Made by a program: the position numbers and the translations under genes. A stretch of 64,000 nt of DNA from positions 252,111,946 through 252,175,945 of the forward strand of contig OX352772.1 of the NCBI GenBank assembly GCA_947095535.1, read 5' to 3'. The notes beneath the pieces are model-generated. The model was not told the DNA's origin, did not search any database, and saw only the letters and a program-made list of their open reading frames with translations. Within the stretch, counting starts at the first letter, position 1; each line of letters opens with the position of its first letter. Below are positions 10,967-22,823 of this stretch, piece after piece. The DNA comes from Poecilobothrus nobilitatus. Lineage: Eukaryota; Arthropoda; Insecta; Diptera; Dolichopodidae.

Positions 10967-11940
10967 TTAAGCATGATGTCTAATACCGCAGAAGGGCATT
11001 GTTATTAAAGAGCCACTAATACACAGTCTGGCAGTTCTTTGGACCCTTGCGATTGCCTTACGGTTGGCCTCTTTATCAATTGCCTTCCACCATACTAAGA
11101 CCCCGTACATAAGAATGGGTCTTACTACGGATGTGTATAGCCAGTAAGTCATGTATGGTTGAAGCCCCCATTTCTTACCAATTGCTTTTTTACACGAGTG
11201 GAGTATTATTGAGGCCTTCTTTACTCTTTGTGAGATGTTAGCCTTCCAGCTAAACTTCTTGTCTAGAGTTAGACCGAGAAATTTCGCCGTTTCGCTAAAG
11301 TCAAGAGTGAAGCCATTTAACGAAGGCGGCTTTATTTTAGGAATTTTATATTTCCTTGTAAAAAGGACCCGTTCGGTTTTCTGTGGATTTACTGACAGTC
11401 CACAGTCTGTAGCCCATGTTGTGATTTTGTTTAGTGCAAGATGCAAAACGTCCCTGAAACTGTCTGGAAACTTGCCACTGACCACGACAGCAATATCGTC
11501 CACATAGGCAATTGTTGTGCAACCCGCCTCCTCCAGGATTTTAAACAGTTTATTTACCACCATATTCCAATGAAGGGGAGATAGCACTCCTCCTTGCGGA
11601 GTCCCTGTTTTCACAAACCTTTTTGCTAAAGCGTTACCTAAGTTGGCACTGATGGCCCTGCTATTTAGCATATTAGCTATCAGTGCTCTTAGCTCCGGTT
11701 AAACTCTAGGCTTATGAGTGCGTCTACAATTGCTGATTGATTGACGTTATTAAACTCTCCCTCAATGTCTATAAAAGCTGTAAGAGTATATTCTTTGCAA
11801 TTTAAAGATCTTTCAATCGATCTCGTCAAAGTGTGAAGTGCATTATCCACTGACTTCCCTGTAGTTTGTCTCCTGTAACCACCACCTCCGAAATAGTAGG
11901 GGGATGATTCAGAACACAAGCCACCTCTGAGCTGTTATTT
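10967..11940 (-). pseudogene. Reverse transcriptase of LOA-like ORF2 (truncated)
   Basis: In minus-strand order: FIDIEGEF (motif A, on the 11689-11919 segment), then after a frame break TPQGGVLSPLHWNM (motif B region), then YVDDIAVVVSG (motif C, with the paired aspartates intact), then the thumb-side block KFLGLTLDKKFSW. The N-terminal fingers and the endonuclease are lost. The region is divided between two frames. The family function is target-primed reverse transcription. The copy at 41 kb has a mutated motif C (YAND), so this copy is the better preserved of the two at the active site. Confidence 0.85.
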
Positions 11941-12254
11941 TTATACCCAGAAAAATGGGTTTTTAAAAGTAATTCCAACGACTCCTCGCTTGTGATAGCC
12001 CAGCTGCCACACTCTTTTTTAAGAAGACTGGGGACCATGGGGTTTGTCGATAGAATTTTCCTAAGTCTAGATGCCTCAGAGACGTTTTCTATACCTCTGT
12101 TTTCTATATTATTATACAATAACGTGTATCTTGGTATCTTGAGTCCATGAACCTTTTTTTTGTCACCCATGGCTCTTGAATCAAGATAATATCCTCACCC
12201 GTTCTCCTGAGGCGGATTTCAATTGCGGCGGAAGCCGCTTTGGAGTGATGAAGA

Positions 12255-13315
12255 TTACTTTGGAGTAGCTTCATTACCAGAGCCATCCTTAATCTCCACC
12301 ACCGTTGCGTTAGCTTCATCCATGAAGTCCATTGAGAAGCTTTTGGCATCATAAAAGCTGTTAGAATCCAATCTAATTAGATCTTTTTCATCGTCAGCCT
12401 TGATGACATCATTCACTCTCTTTGGAGACGAGGAGGATGCTACGTCAACGACATCGGATCGGTGAGAGTCTGCCTCTTGGGCTCGACTTAGACCTTCGCC
12501 GATGTTCCTTGAGCCCTCCACCTCATCCTTCTTGTACACCTTCAGTGTAACCGCTGTGAAACCGTAGCTAATGACACCTCTGGCTTTCGCTAGGGGTTGT
12601 AGAGGGTCCTTATTGAGAATTACTAACGCCTGTCGGGATTCTCCTAATACTTCCCCTAGTTTGGCAATCTTCCAATTGTGAGTTGGAAGTTGGGGATTTG
12701 ACACTTTCGTCATTTTGATGATCGCGTCTGCTCCGGCAGGTTCTCTCGGCAGCCATACCCTAGCTCTTGGCCTGCTAGGGATTTCCTCCCTGCTTACGGC
12801 TTTGAGCTTGGCCCATATCCACAGACTTCCCACCTTATCTGTCGCCTGCTTGTAGAGATCTGCCGATCTCTGATCAGCACAAGCAGTCAATTTGACGTGG
12901 CTTTGATGCCAGCCAGCGTCTCTACAGGAGGGTGGTGGTCCCGGATTTTCTTCCAGTACCTGGAAACAGCTTGTGTTTAAAGCAACAACAACATTCTTCC
13001 AGTTACTGGGAGAAATACCCCCATCTTCTAACCCCTCATCAATGATTGCCAGAATTAAACTATCCTTTGCAATTTCATAGGAAGGCTTGGTTACCTTGTT
13101 GCTTCCCAGCAACCTAGACTTTTTGGAACTACCCTGTGGCTACTCTGTCTCTTGGACATTAGGCCCTTCGATGAACCTGGGATTTCTCCTTCTTGGGGCT
13201 TGACCTGGCCTACTACTGTTTTGGCCCGGGCTAAGGAGTTCTTTTGCGCCTCAGATAACTGACCAATATTGAGAGAGCTTAACCTCTCAATAAAATCATG
13301 AAGTTTCTCCCGATG
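12255..13315 (-). pseudogene. ORF1 (gag-like, DUF4780-type) of the LOA-like element
   Basis: The main open part is 285 codons (13112-12255); a further N-terminal stretch in another frame extends to about 13310. Landmarks are an acidic/serine-rich C-terminal third, a segment typical of the DUF4780 family around WLPREPAGADAI, and VILNKDPLQPLAKARG. Proteins of this kind are the first ORF of many arthropod LOA/jockey-type elements and are thought to package or chaperone element RNA. A shorter, more broken copy is at 43209-43880. Confidence 0.65.
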
Positions 13316-14530
13316 ATATCATATTGATTTGTTTCGAGATCGTAGAAAACATATAATGTATTCTTAAGTTCAGCTAATTCTCTACATGGTGTAATAAAGC
13401 ATTGGTGATCTGAAGCAACATTTGTATTACAGTTTTTATACAAATGTCCATAGCATATATGATTTACATCAGCTCTGTATACTTTAAAGCATTTGGTACA
13501 AGAATTTATTAGAGTACAAATAGATTTTTATTTGTAGATGATGTTGCTTTATGATTATCAAAACAAGTTTGACCTTTAAAACTTCGATTGCAGGCATCAC
13601 ATTTAATATTTGGAAAATTTGCGTCACATGTTGGAGATGATTTGCAAAAGAAACACGACTGTTAACATCTGTGAGACAATATATTATTATACAGCACATT
13701 ACATGTTTGGCAAAAGTAATCACAACTAAATGCTGATGTTAATGATGTTATTACATTGAAGTGACCTTCATCGTATATCAAATTCAATCTTTTTTCCTTA
13801 CCTTCTTCACCTTGAAAAATAATCGATTTTCCTTTTCCTCTGAAATCAAAAACTACAATTTGATATTACATAGGTACAGTTGAAATTTTTTGAACTCACT
13901 GATACTAGCACCCTTTGCTGGGATGTTTACATTTGAATTTCTAATTAGTTGTAACGCTGCTTTCAAGTGAAGTTGACCTACATCTTTTCACATTTTACAA
14001 TAGTCAACATCTTTTTCTATGAATGAGATAGCAACAACTAACGCACGTGGTAAGCATAGATTATCTTTGTTTTTAGTTGAAATTATGCTTCTTCTTTTAT
14101 TACATTCTTCTTCAAAATTGTTGTATCTTTTTCCTCTACCTCTTCCCACTGGAAGTCGTACATATGTAACATTTATACAGAACCTATCTGCAGATAATCC
14201 TACGGAGTTGCTTTGGAAAATTTTTGAAATAACTTCCCAAATTTCCAAAATGTCAAGGTCTTTTGCTTCTTTAAAATTGATCCATGCTTCACCACGTTCA
14301 TGAAAACTTTGGCATCCAAAAGTGACACCAATTTTGTCACTAGGGTCAAAATTTTCAATTAAATTGCTGAATAATTCAATATCGGTTTTAATCCAATCTA
14401 TTGGATCTTTGTTGTTTGGTACTGGATTTATTATAAACTCCAAATTTTTTCCAAAAATTGTTGAATCGTTTTACATTCACTGATTTTATAGATTTTATCG
14501 TGAATTTTTCTGTATTCATTTTTTATTTTT
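13316..14530 (-). pseudogene. Second, older PolB copy: N-terminal region only
   Basis: Minus strand. The ORF 14443-13988 aligns with the 137-codon ORF at 4855 and continues without a break through PVGRGRGKRYNN into the LCLPRALVV block. Downstream, in several frames, come the cysteine-rich region and exonuclease motif I (FYDLE, about 13345). The copy then stops where the LOA-like element begins. It is clearly diverged from the palindrome copies, so it is an older family member. Whether the LOA element inserted into it or the two were joined by deletion is unclear. Confidence 0.78.
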
Positions 14531-15425
14531 ATTTTGGATTTTTTTTTATTTATAAACAACCGACCGCGAACGATTTCTAATCTTAGAATTTTCACTCTTG
14601 TAACCATTTTTTAACTTTTTACACAATTTATACACAATGTCTTGCTTGTTATTTGAAAAAATTATTTCAAATATATAAACAAATCTGTTTTATTCTTTTA
14701 TTTTTACACTACTATGTACCACTATAAGTACCAAAAGCAATTAACTTATTTTGAATCGCTTTTTATTCTTTTTTCTTGTTTTCCAACCTTCTTACATAAT
14801 AATAACATCTTATACGGTGATACTAACAATGTTTTCTTTCCTCTTCTTTAACTATATCATAGAAAAAAAAGAAAACAACAAGAAATAAATTCTTCTCAAA
14901 ATTGCATCAATTTTGTCAAGGTTGAATCTTTATGTAAGATTTAAATAACCAGTTTTCACTTTTTCTTTTAATTTTTAAAAATAATTGCAAAATTTTAAAG
15001 AAATGTAGTTTACACTTATTTTGTTCTGTTTCCATTTTTATCTTTAAATTTTATAAAGCATCTTTTCTTATTATTTTCATATGCGCCTATTACTTAAGCC
15101 AAGTATATATCAACAAGTAAACATGTACCACTTTAGATATTTTTTTGATTTCTATTTTTTTTTTTAATGCAAACATATCAAAAATACAAGCAAAAACATC
15201 TCAAAATTGCAAGCAAAAATAAAAAGCAATTTTTTCTTACTATTTCCATGTTTACCTATTACTTAAAACAAGTATACAATTTTTATAAACAATTAGTCTT
15301 GTATGGCGGCCGCCGCTGCCTGTCTGACCTATTTTTATGACATTAACCGACTTTCTGTCTGACTTAATTACGGTTTGACCTACTTCCGGGTGACCTTGAC
15401 CTACTTACCTGATAGCCCAAGTGCC
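14531..15425. other. A/T-rich non-coding stretch, then a short G/C-richer block
   Basis: 14531-15295 shows no ORF or repeat I can place. 15301-15425 is richer in G/C and contains GGCGGCCGCCGCTGCC and repeated TGACCTACTT-type phrases. No gene is recognised. Confidence 0.4.
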
Positions 15426-15429
15426 TACC

Positions 15430-15885
15430 TATCTACTCATCGTTGCAAGCTTTTATTGAAGAGTAGCAAAATCCATGAATTTCTGTAGTGATAATTGGCT
15501 TAGATGATATAACGACTCGGGGAATTCTGATTGAGTTTAGTTCAGTAAGACTATTTTTGAAGCTTAACCAACGATTATGTGGTTATTGGGTTTGGTGATT
15601 CATTCCATGCCAGTTTCAGTAACCACAGCTCCTGAATCAATAATTTGTAAACTACAGTAATAGGGTGAACCAGTGCGAGTGGATCAAACAGCCTTGCGAG
15701 AACAGAAGGGTTTTGTTACCTTAAACGACTGAATTTCCTGACTACTATCGTAGTTGAATCAAAATTGATCACTTTATGGACCCAAGTCATGCCCAGAGTG
15801 CGAATAACATCTATATCATGCAATCGCAATGGTTTTTCAAGATCTTCTTTTGGAATCTGCTCTAATATTGATAATTTATTAAAGT
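15430..15885 (-). pseudogene. BEL/Pao LTR retrotransposon pol remnant (RT-RNase H connection)
   Basis: The minus-strand translation from about 15885 to 15590 is open except for one stop. It contains ARLFDPLALVHPITV followed by LLIQELWLLKLAWNES, the connection segment just after the reverse transcriptase in BEL/Pao pol. Further down, in another frame, GFCYSSIKA corresponds to the start of the RNase H domain. No LTRs, gag or integrase were found, so this is a short relic. It ends close to the G/C-rich block at 15.3-15.42 kb. Confidence 0.75.
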
Positions 15886-16149
15886 ACATTTTCACAGTAT
15901 TAATTTTTCCTATAAAAAGATGGAAGTTATGTGATGTTGAAGTAAAGTTTAAGAATGAAGTGGTTTGAAGTGGTTTAAGAATGGCAAATTGTTCATAAGG
16001 ACAAACTCATCTTCTAAAATTACAAGGATTTTACAACATAGTGATTTAGATGTCGACTGCAATTTCATATGATATGCCTCTTAATACCAATGTTAAAACC
16101 AATTTGTATAGTATTAATGAAGTAATTATAAAAGAAAAAAATTCAATGA

Positions 16150-18550
16150 AAGTCCTTTATTTGAAAGCTAGTTTAAAAAATAAGTTTTCTACTTGATTCT
16201 ATTAAATACATGATTCACTTAATTGTTATAACCGAAACCTGGATTGCAGACATAGACCTTGATATAATGAATATTAAAAACTATTCCAAATTCTCATGTT
16301 GACAAAATAGAGTTGGAGGAAGTGCTGGAATATTTACCAACAACAGCTTAAAATATTCATTGGTTGATGTATACTGCGATGAATATAATATTATTGCTAG
16401 TATAAGAACAAATATAAATCAGACAGTATTTAATATTTCAGCTCTATACAGACCTCCAGATAATTCCGTAACACAAGTTAATAAATTTCTTGAAAAATTT
16501 GATTCTTATTTGGAAAATCTAAAATATAAAAATTCTAATATAATAGGTTACACTAATTTTAATATTAACAACCACTTATATAAAAATATAAATACGTACA
16601 AAACTATAGTTGAAACAAATGCATTTCATTTTTGTAATAAGTAAGTTACTAGACCTGATTCAAATACTAGTTTGGACCTGATTCAAATACTAGATATGAT
16701 AGTTGAAGTAAACAATTTAATAAATGTAAAAAAACAAATTAATGAAAAACAGCTGATCAAAAAAACAAATTATAATGCTATCAAAAACGGATTAAATGGC
16801 GTTGTTCTCAACGAAGTTACAATATGTAATTTAGCGAATGAACTGACATCTAGAAACTGACAACATGACATAAACAGATCTACCGTCGTTGTAAATTTAA
16901 ATAAGAAAAGTAGTAAATTTTCAGCTCCATGGATATACAAAGAATGTATTGAATTAATTAAAATAAAAAACTACTGGTATAAAAAATTAGTACAAAATAA
17001 AAATTCCTATCATATTAAATCAAAATACAAGTACTGACTAAATAGACTAAGAACAATAAAAAGAAGAAAAAGGGAAAAATATGATATCGAGCAGTTTAGC
17101 AGTTTAGATGGAAATCCAAAAGAAAATTGGCAATACATAAAAGAACTTATTAATGGGCCAAATACACACAAAAATGATTTTTTTTCCGATCTGTATCTTA
17201 ATAAAGATGATAAATAAAAAAAATAAATAGTTTCAATTCATATTATTGTACTGTTGGAGAACAAATGGCCAAGAATTTTAAAATTTTATGTATTCCAAAA
17301 TCTAGAACAAACAAGCAATTCTATTTTAAATCAATTAATAAAAGCAGTACATTAAAATTAATAAATAGACTCTCCACTTAGATGAAATTCCACTTAATTT
17401 AATCAAGTTTTGCAAGGAAGAAATAGCCGAACATATTAAAAATCTAATCAATTTTTCCCTTTATCAAGCTGAAGTACCCAACATAATGAAAATAAACATA
17501 GTAATTCCTATTTACAAGCATTCAGGAGATGCTAATGACATCAATAATTTCAAATCAATATCCATCTCATCAATATTTATTAAAATCATTGAAACTTATG
17601 TTAACGAGCAACTTGTCTCCTATTTAGAAAAGGCCAAATTAACGAATAGTAAACAATATGGATTCTATTTTATTTAGAAAATCTAGTACTCAAGGAGCAT
17701 TATTTGATATAATTTCAAAAATGCAAGCAGGTATTGATGAAAAACAGAAAGTGTTAACAATATTCTTTAACTTGCAGAAAGCTTTCGATTCTGTTCTTGC
17801 TATATAAGTGGTTTGTTAAACATAAATTTAAACGGAGAACCGTTTACGTATGCAGATGACCTTGCAATAGTTTATAGTGGTGAGTCATATGAATATTTGA
17901 AGGATATTGTAAACCAAGACTTATCAGTGGTTAGTGAATGGATGAATAAACATAAATTGTATTAACAGTCGAGAAAATATTACAATACACATATTTAGTG
18001 ATATTTAAAAATAAAAGAAATAATATTAGATTCAATAAATGCAAACTAGAGAGGGTAAACTCTTATAAATATCTGGGGGAAACAATTGAATGAGCAACAA
18101 ATTAATGAGCAACTAAAAAAGGCAAGAGGGATAGCAGGTTTCATATTAGTAAAAGAGTACCTCAAAATATGAAATGAGCTCTGTTCTTCAGTATGTTTCA
18201 TAGTACTATCACGTATGCTGTACATATATGGGGATATGCAAAGCTATCAAAAGCTATGTATGTATTTCACACAAGATTATCAACAAAAACAATTCACAAG
18301 TTACATAATATTTTGCCTGAAAACCTACTTATAAAATATAAATTTGTAGTCCAGATTCATCTCATACTGATGCAAAATATCAACACAAATACTGCACCTA
18401 CATATAACAGTGAGTATCACCGCTACAATACAAGATCTGCTGCAGATATTAGAATAGTGTTATCAAAATTAGATTTAATGGACATGATGCAGTTTATAAT
18501 TTGGGTTATAAAAACTATAATGAATATACCAAATTTAGGAATTAATTAAA
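16150..18550 (+). pseudogene. Decayed jockey/CR1-like non-LTR retrotransposon
   Basis: Plus-strand fragments occur in the order of one ORF2. The endonuclease start (TETWIAD, about 16230) and the RVGGSAGIF and YRPPDN blocks lie at 16310-16460. A reverse transcriptase N-terminal piece (IPIYKHSGDANDINNFKSIS) is at 17486-17677. A motif A-like FNLQKAFDSV segment is at about 17770, motif C FTYADDLAIVYSG at 17840-17885, and the C-terminal segment with YNTRSA at 18193-18549. Many stops and frame changes lie between them. The paired aspartates of motif C survive. No poly(A) tail is clear. Confidence 0.8.
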
Positions 18551-19042
18551 TACATAGTTAGAATATTTTTATTTTTTGTTTTTTTTTTAATTTTTATTAA
18601 TACTTTCATCTCTTTGCTTTTTTATTAATGAATTTAAAGTCGTTGTAATAGTATAACAAATAACACATAACAAATAACACATAACAAATAAACAACAATT
18701 TTAAAAAATCAACATCTTAAAAAAATAATGTGTTAAATTAAACTTTTGTTACATACTGTATTACAATATTTATCGTTTTAAAATTTATTTTTAAATAAAT
18801 TCATTCGATTTTCAGCTTGAGTTTTATGGCTTTATTTTGATTTGATAACCGGTTGCTTATTTTTGGATATATAAGTACATATTTATACCAGCACGTTTGT
18901 AACGCATTGAATTAGGCATGATAGATCACAAAAAACTTTTTTATGTCAAAATTTTTTAAACAATATTAATATTAAAATAACGATTAAACAAAAAATTAAA
19001 TATGATAGTACAATGCATTTTAAATACATTACTACTATCATA
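18551..19042. other. A/T-rich spacer with a short ATAACAAATAACAC repeat
   Basis: No gene. At about 18650-18695 the phrase ATAACAAATAACAC is repeated about three times. The remainder is simple A/T-rich sequence. Confidence 0.45.
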
Positions 19043-19080
19043 GGTTCGTACGGGTATCTCAGAGTTGACACAGTCAACTC
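19043..19080 (+). repeat. Isolated 3' terminus of a Helentron-like family
   Basis: GTACGGGTATCTCAGAGTTG followed by a hairpin (AGAGTTGAC-ACA-GTCAACTC) matches the 3' end of the element at 57056-58571. It abuts the 5' end of the next Helentron-like element at 19081 with no spacer. Confidence 0.65.
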
Positions 19081-21370
19081 TTTTTATACCCTACACCTAA
19101 AGTATAGGGTATATTAACTTTGGTATGGTGTTCGTAACCACCAAAAGGAAGCGCGTTAGATATGGACATGTATATATATTCTGAATCAGGATCACCTCCT
19201 CAGTCGATTTAGCGATGTCCGTCCGCCCGTCCGCACGATAACTTAAAAACTAATAAAGCTATCTTGATGAAATTTATATAGTAGGTTACTAATTCCACAA
19301 GGAAGGCTAAGTTCGAATCTGGACAAAATCCGTCCATGGGTTCGGATTCTGGAAGCTTCCGAATAATTCCGGAGCAAACGAGATTATCTCCAAAACCAAC
19401 AAAGATAGAATCTTTAAATTTTGTACAATGATGTTCGTTCCCATTCGATTTATGTCTCTGAAATTTAAGAGGATTTGGTCTATGGGTTTGGATTTTGGAA
19501 TCTTTCGAACGAGCACCAGAGCAAATGAGATTATCTCCAAAACCAATAAAGATATAACCTTCAAATTTGACAGAGTCTTGTTCTTTCATGTTTAATTTAA
19601 GTCTCTAAAATTTGGGAGGATTTGTTCCATGGGTTTGGATTTTTGAAACTTCCGAACGAGCACCAGAGCAAATGAGACTATCTCCAAAACCAATAAAGAT
19701 ATAACCTTCAAATTTGACAGAGTGGTGTTCTTTCTTGTTTTATTTAAGTCTCTAAAATTTGAGAGGATTTGGTCCATGGGTTTGGAATTTGGAAGCTTCC
19801 GAACGAGCCCAAGAGCAAACAAGAGTATCTCCAAAATCAACAAAGATAGAACCTTTAAATTGTGTACAAAGATTTTCCTTGCCGTTCGATTTATGTCTCT
19901 GAAATTTAAGAGGATTTGGTCCATGGGTTTGGATTTTGGAAGCTTCCGAACGAGCACCAGAGCAAATGAGATTATGTCCAAAACCAACTAAGATATAACC
20001 TTTAAATTTGGCGGAGTGGTGTTCTTTCATGTTTTATTTAAGTCTCTGAAATTTGAGAGGATTTGGTTCATGGGTTCGGATCTTCGAAGCTTCCGAACGA
20101 GCCCCAGAGCAAACGAGTATATCTCCACAATCAACAAAGATAGAACCTTGATTTTTAGTACAAGAGTGTGCTGTTATGTTTCCTTTTTTATAAAATTGGA
20201 AACTGACTTTTGAAAGAATTTGAACCATGGATTCGTATATTGGAAGCTTCCGAACGAGCTCCAGAGCAAACGAGATTATCTCCAAAACCAACAAAGATAG
20301 AACCTTTAAATTTTTTACAACTCTGAAATTTGAGAGGATTTGGTCCATGGGTTTGGATTTTGGAAGCTTCCGAACGAGCCCCAGAGCAAACGAGATTATC
20401 TCCAAAATCAACAAAGATAGAACCTTTAAATTTTGTACAATGATGTTCCTTTCCGTTCGATTTATGTCTCTGAAATTTAAGAGGGTTTGGTCCATGGGTT
20501 TGGATTTTGGAAGCTTCCGAACGAGCACCATTGCAAATGAGATTATCTCCAAAACCAATTAAGATATAACATTTAAATTTGGCAGAATGGTGTTCTTTCA
20601 TGTTTGATTTAGGTCTCTGAAATTTGAGAGGATTTGGTCCTTGGGGTCGGATTTTGGAAGCTTCCGAACGAGCTTCAGAGCAAATGATATTATCACCAAA
20701 AACAACTAAGATATAACCTTTAAATTTGGCATAATGGTGTTCTTTCATGTTTGATTTATGTTTCTGAAATTTGTGAGGATTTGGTCGATGGGTTCAAATC
20801 TTGAAAGCTTCCGGACGAGCCCCAGAGCAAACGAGTATATCTCCACAACCAACTAAGATAGAACTTTTATTTTTGGTCCAAAGGTGTTCTGTTATGTTTC
20901 CTTTTCTGTAAAATTGGAAACTGACATTTTAAAGAATTTGAACCATGGGTTCGTATTTTGGATACTTCCGGACGAGCACAAGAGCAACGAGCATATCTCC
21001 AAAACCAACAAAAGTAGAACCTTTAAATTTGGTACAATGGTGTTCTGGCATGTTTTCTTTATGTTCCTGAGATGGATTCGAAGAATTGGAGTGGCATTTC
21101 GGGTACCTGACACACACCTCCCAATGACTAACAATCTTGGATTAACTAACAATTAATAAAGATAGAAACTTAAAAATTTTTGTAAAGGTGTCAAGCATAT
21201 CCCAAGAGGATGCCTCTTTACGTTCCTGAAATTCTAGTTGAATAAGACAGAAAAGGGAAGAAGTTCAAGCAGCTGCCAAAAAAACTTACGGATTTTTAAT
21301 TTAATTCGAATTATTCAGGTATAGGGTATTAATAAGTCGGTTGCATCGACTTACTGTTACATTTACTTGT
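19081..21370 (+). mobile_element. Helentron/DINE-like element with a central tandem array
   Basis: The 5' end starts TTTTTATACCCTACACCT. Near the 3' end AGGTATAGGGTAT gives a matching inverted subterminal repeat, followed by a hairpin TAAGTCG-loop-CGACTTA and a T-rich end. Short inverted subterminal repeats, a 3' stem-loop and insertion next to T runs are hallmarks of Helentron/DINE-1 elements. The block after the 5' end contains the GTCCGTCCGCCCGTCC phrase and a GAAATTT(A)TATAG-type piece seen again in the 57-kb element. The middle is a tandem array (separate entry). There are no replicase/helicase genes, so it is non-autonomous. The long minus-strand frames across it only reflect the array. 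Confidence 0.75.
19300..21065. repeat. Tandem array, ~147-bp period, about 12 units
   Basis: Using CGAAC (from GCTTCCGAACGAG) as the phase mark, units fall at 19506, 19653, 19800, 19947, 20094, 20251, 20371, 20518, 20666, 20813 and 20969, plus an initial variant at about 19359. Steps are 147, 147, 147, 147, 157, 120, 147, 148, 147 and 156. Each unit has GAGATTATCTCCAAAACCAA, an AAATTTGAGAGGATTTGGTC-like part and a CCATGGGTT phrase. Confidence 0.92.
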
Positions 21371-21540
21371 TTTTTGTAATTAAATGATAAATACTTTTTA
21401 ATCTTAATTATATATTATAGTTATCAAACAATTTTATTGCAAATAATTTTTCCATAAACAAACTTGCAAACATATCCAAGAAGTTTTGAATTCTTTTAAT
21501 TTTATTAAATTTTTTTAAATTAATTCGATAAAAAAAAAAA

Positions 21541-22823
21541 ATGTCAGATTCTGAAGAATTAATAATGCCCAATTCGGAAAATAATAAAAATTCTCGGGGC
21601 AAATATAACTCTATATCTATAGAGAAAAAAAATATATTCATAAAAAATTATGGACTAAATTTAAAAGAGGCTGCTGAAATAGCCGGTATTAATTATAGTA
21701 CTGCCAGATCTATTATAAGACAGTATCAAAAAGATGGAGAGCAACTAAAAATAAACAAAAGTGGTGTAACTGTAACTGTAAAACTTTCAGAAGAAATTTT
21801 AAAAGATATTGATGAAATGATAGAATATAACCCTTCCATTACTTTATTTGATATAAAAAGAAAGTTTGCTACAAGAGGTATATAAATTTCTCAAACAACA
21901 ATTCACAGAGGCTTAACACAGTTATATAAAATAAAATAAGTAAAACTTTCCGAACTGTAAAACTTTCAGAAGAAATTTTAAAAGATATTGATGAAATGAT
22001 AGAATATAACCCTTCCATTACTTTATTTGATATAAAAAGAAAGTTTGCTACAAGAGGTATATAAATTTCTCAAACAACAATTCACAGGGGCTTAACACAG
22101 TTATATAAAATAAAATAAGTTTGATACTATAATATGATAATATATAAAATAAGTTTGAAAATAGGTAGATTTGAGGTAGAAAGAATCAACGCAGCACCAA
22201 CTATAGCCAGCAGAAAAAGATATGCCTCATAATTTCTTCCATCAGGACCGTTGGATAAACACAATTGTATATTCATTGACGAGTGTGGTTTAAACTTGCA
22301 TTTACGACGAACAAAAGCAAGGTCACGAGTTGATACACCACCAGGTATAATTATTCCAACAATTAGAGGAAGAAACACTACATTGATAGCGGCAATTAAT
22401 AATACTAAAATATTGCATTATAAAATAATAACACAATCTACATGTAATTCTTAAATATTTAATTCTTTTTTAAGGGAATTATTAGAAAAACTAAGTGATA
22501 TGGAGGATATGGAATGTTCGTGGTTGATTCTCGACAATGCCAGAATTCATAAAACTGTCGAAGTAAGAGATGTTGTTGACCGGTCCTCTCATCAATTAAA
22601 ATTTTTGTCACCATACTCGCCAATGTTGAATCCGATTGAAAATATATTTTCAAAATTAAAATTTCATGCTAGAAATCGTTTAAGTGATCCCGGCTACAAC
22701 AATACATTATCAAATTTAATCACAGAATCTTTGGACATTATAACAGTCTCTGATTTGAAAGAATATGTCCATAATATGGAAAATAATTTACGACAAGCTG
22801 CGGAAGGTCAAATTTTTCATTAA
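21541..22823 (+). pseudogene. Tc1/mariner-superfamily transposase (DD34E type), broken
   Basis: The ATG at 21541 opens an N-terminal helix-turn-helix segment (LKEAAEIAGINYSTARSII). A duplication and frame breaks follow. The first catalytic aspartate is in IFIDECGLNL (~22270) and the second in LILDNARIHK (~22530). The glutamate is in SPYSPMLNPIENIFSKLK (~22630), with 34 residues between the second D and E. Such enzymes cut and paste DNA at TA sites. The gene is split into at least three frames (21541-21885, 22251-22454, 22500-22823) and cannot make one protein. Terminal inverted repeats were not found. Confidence 0.82.
21774..22120. repeat. 168-bp tandem duplication inside the mariner-like ORF
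   Basis: 21774-21941 is repeated at 21953-22120 (offset 179, 11-bp spacer) with one visible difference (CACAGAGG versus CACAGGGG). Both copies carry the same stop (GGTATATAA), so that nonsense mutation predates the duplication. Confidence 0.92.

Larger units (their letters stand above)
9782..13315 (-). mobile_element. LOA/I-like non-LTR retrotransposon, copy 1 (internally deleted)
   Basis: Minus-strand order is an ORF1 gag-like gene, reverse transcriptase, RNase H, a cysteine/histidine tail, then a short 3' end with TTAGG-type repeats (9782-9800). The endonuclease is missing: around 12113 the beginning of the second ORF is joined directly to sequence that lies after the endonuclease in the second copy (40008-43890). 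RNase H downstream of the reverse transcriptase places it near the LOA/I group. The upstream end abuts a PolB remnant at about 13316. Confidence 0.82.

Noticed and set aside
15301..15425. G/C-rich block as a possible gene start or CpG island
   Set aside because: Only about 120 bp, no ORF follows. It adjoins a BEL/Pao relic and may be element sequence.
19209..20748. Overlapping long ORFs on both strands (85-186 codons) with repeated protein words
   Set aside because: They are frames of the 147-bp DNA tandem array; 147 is a multiple of 3, so any open frame stays open. Both strands and several frames show it, and there is no start context or known domain.
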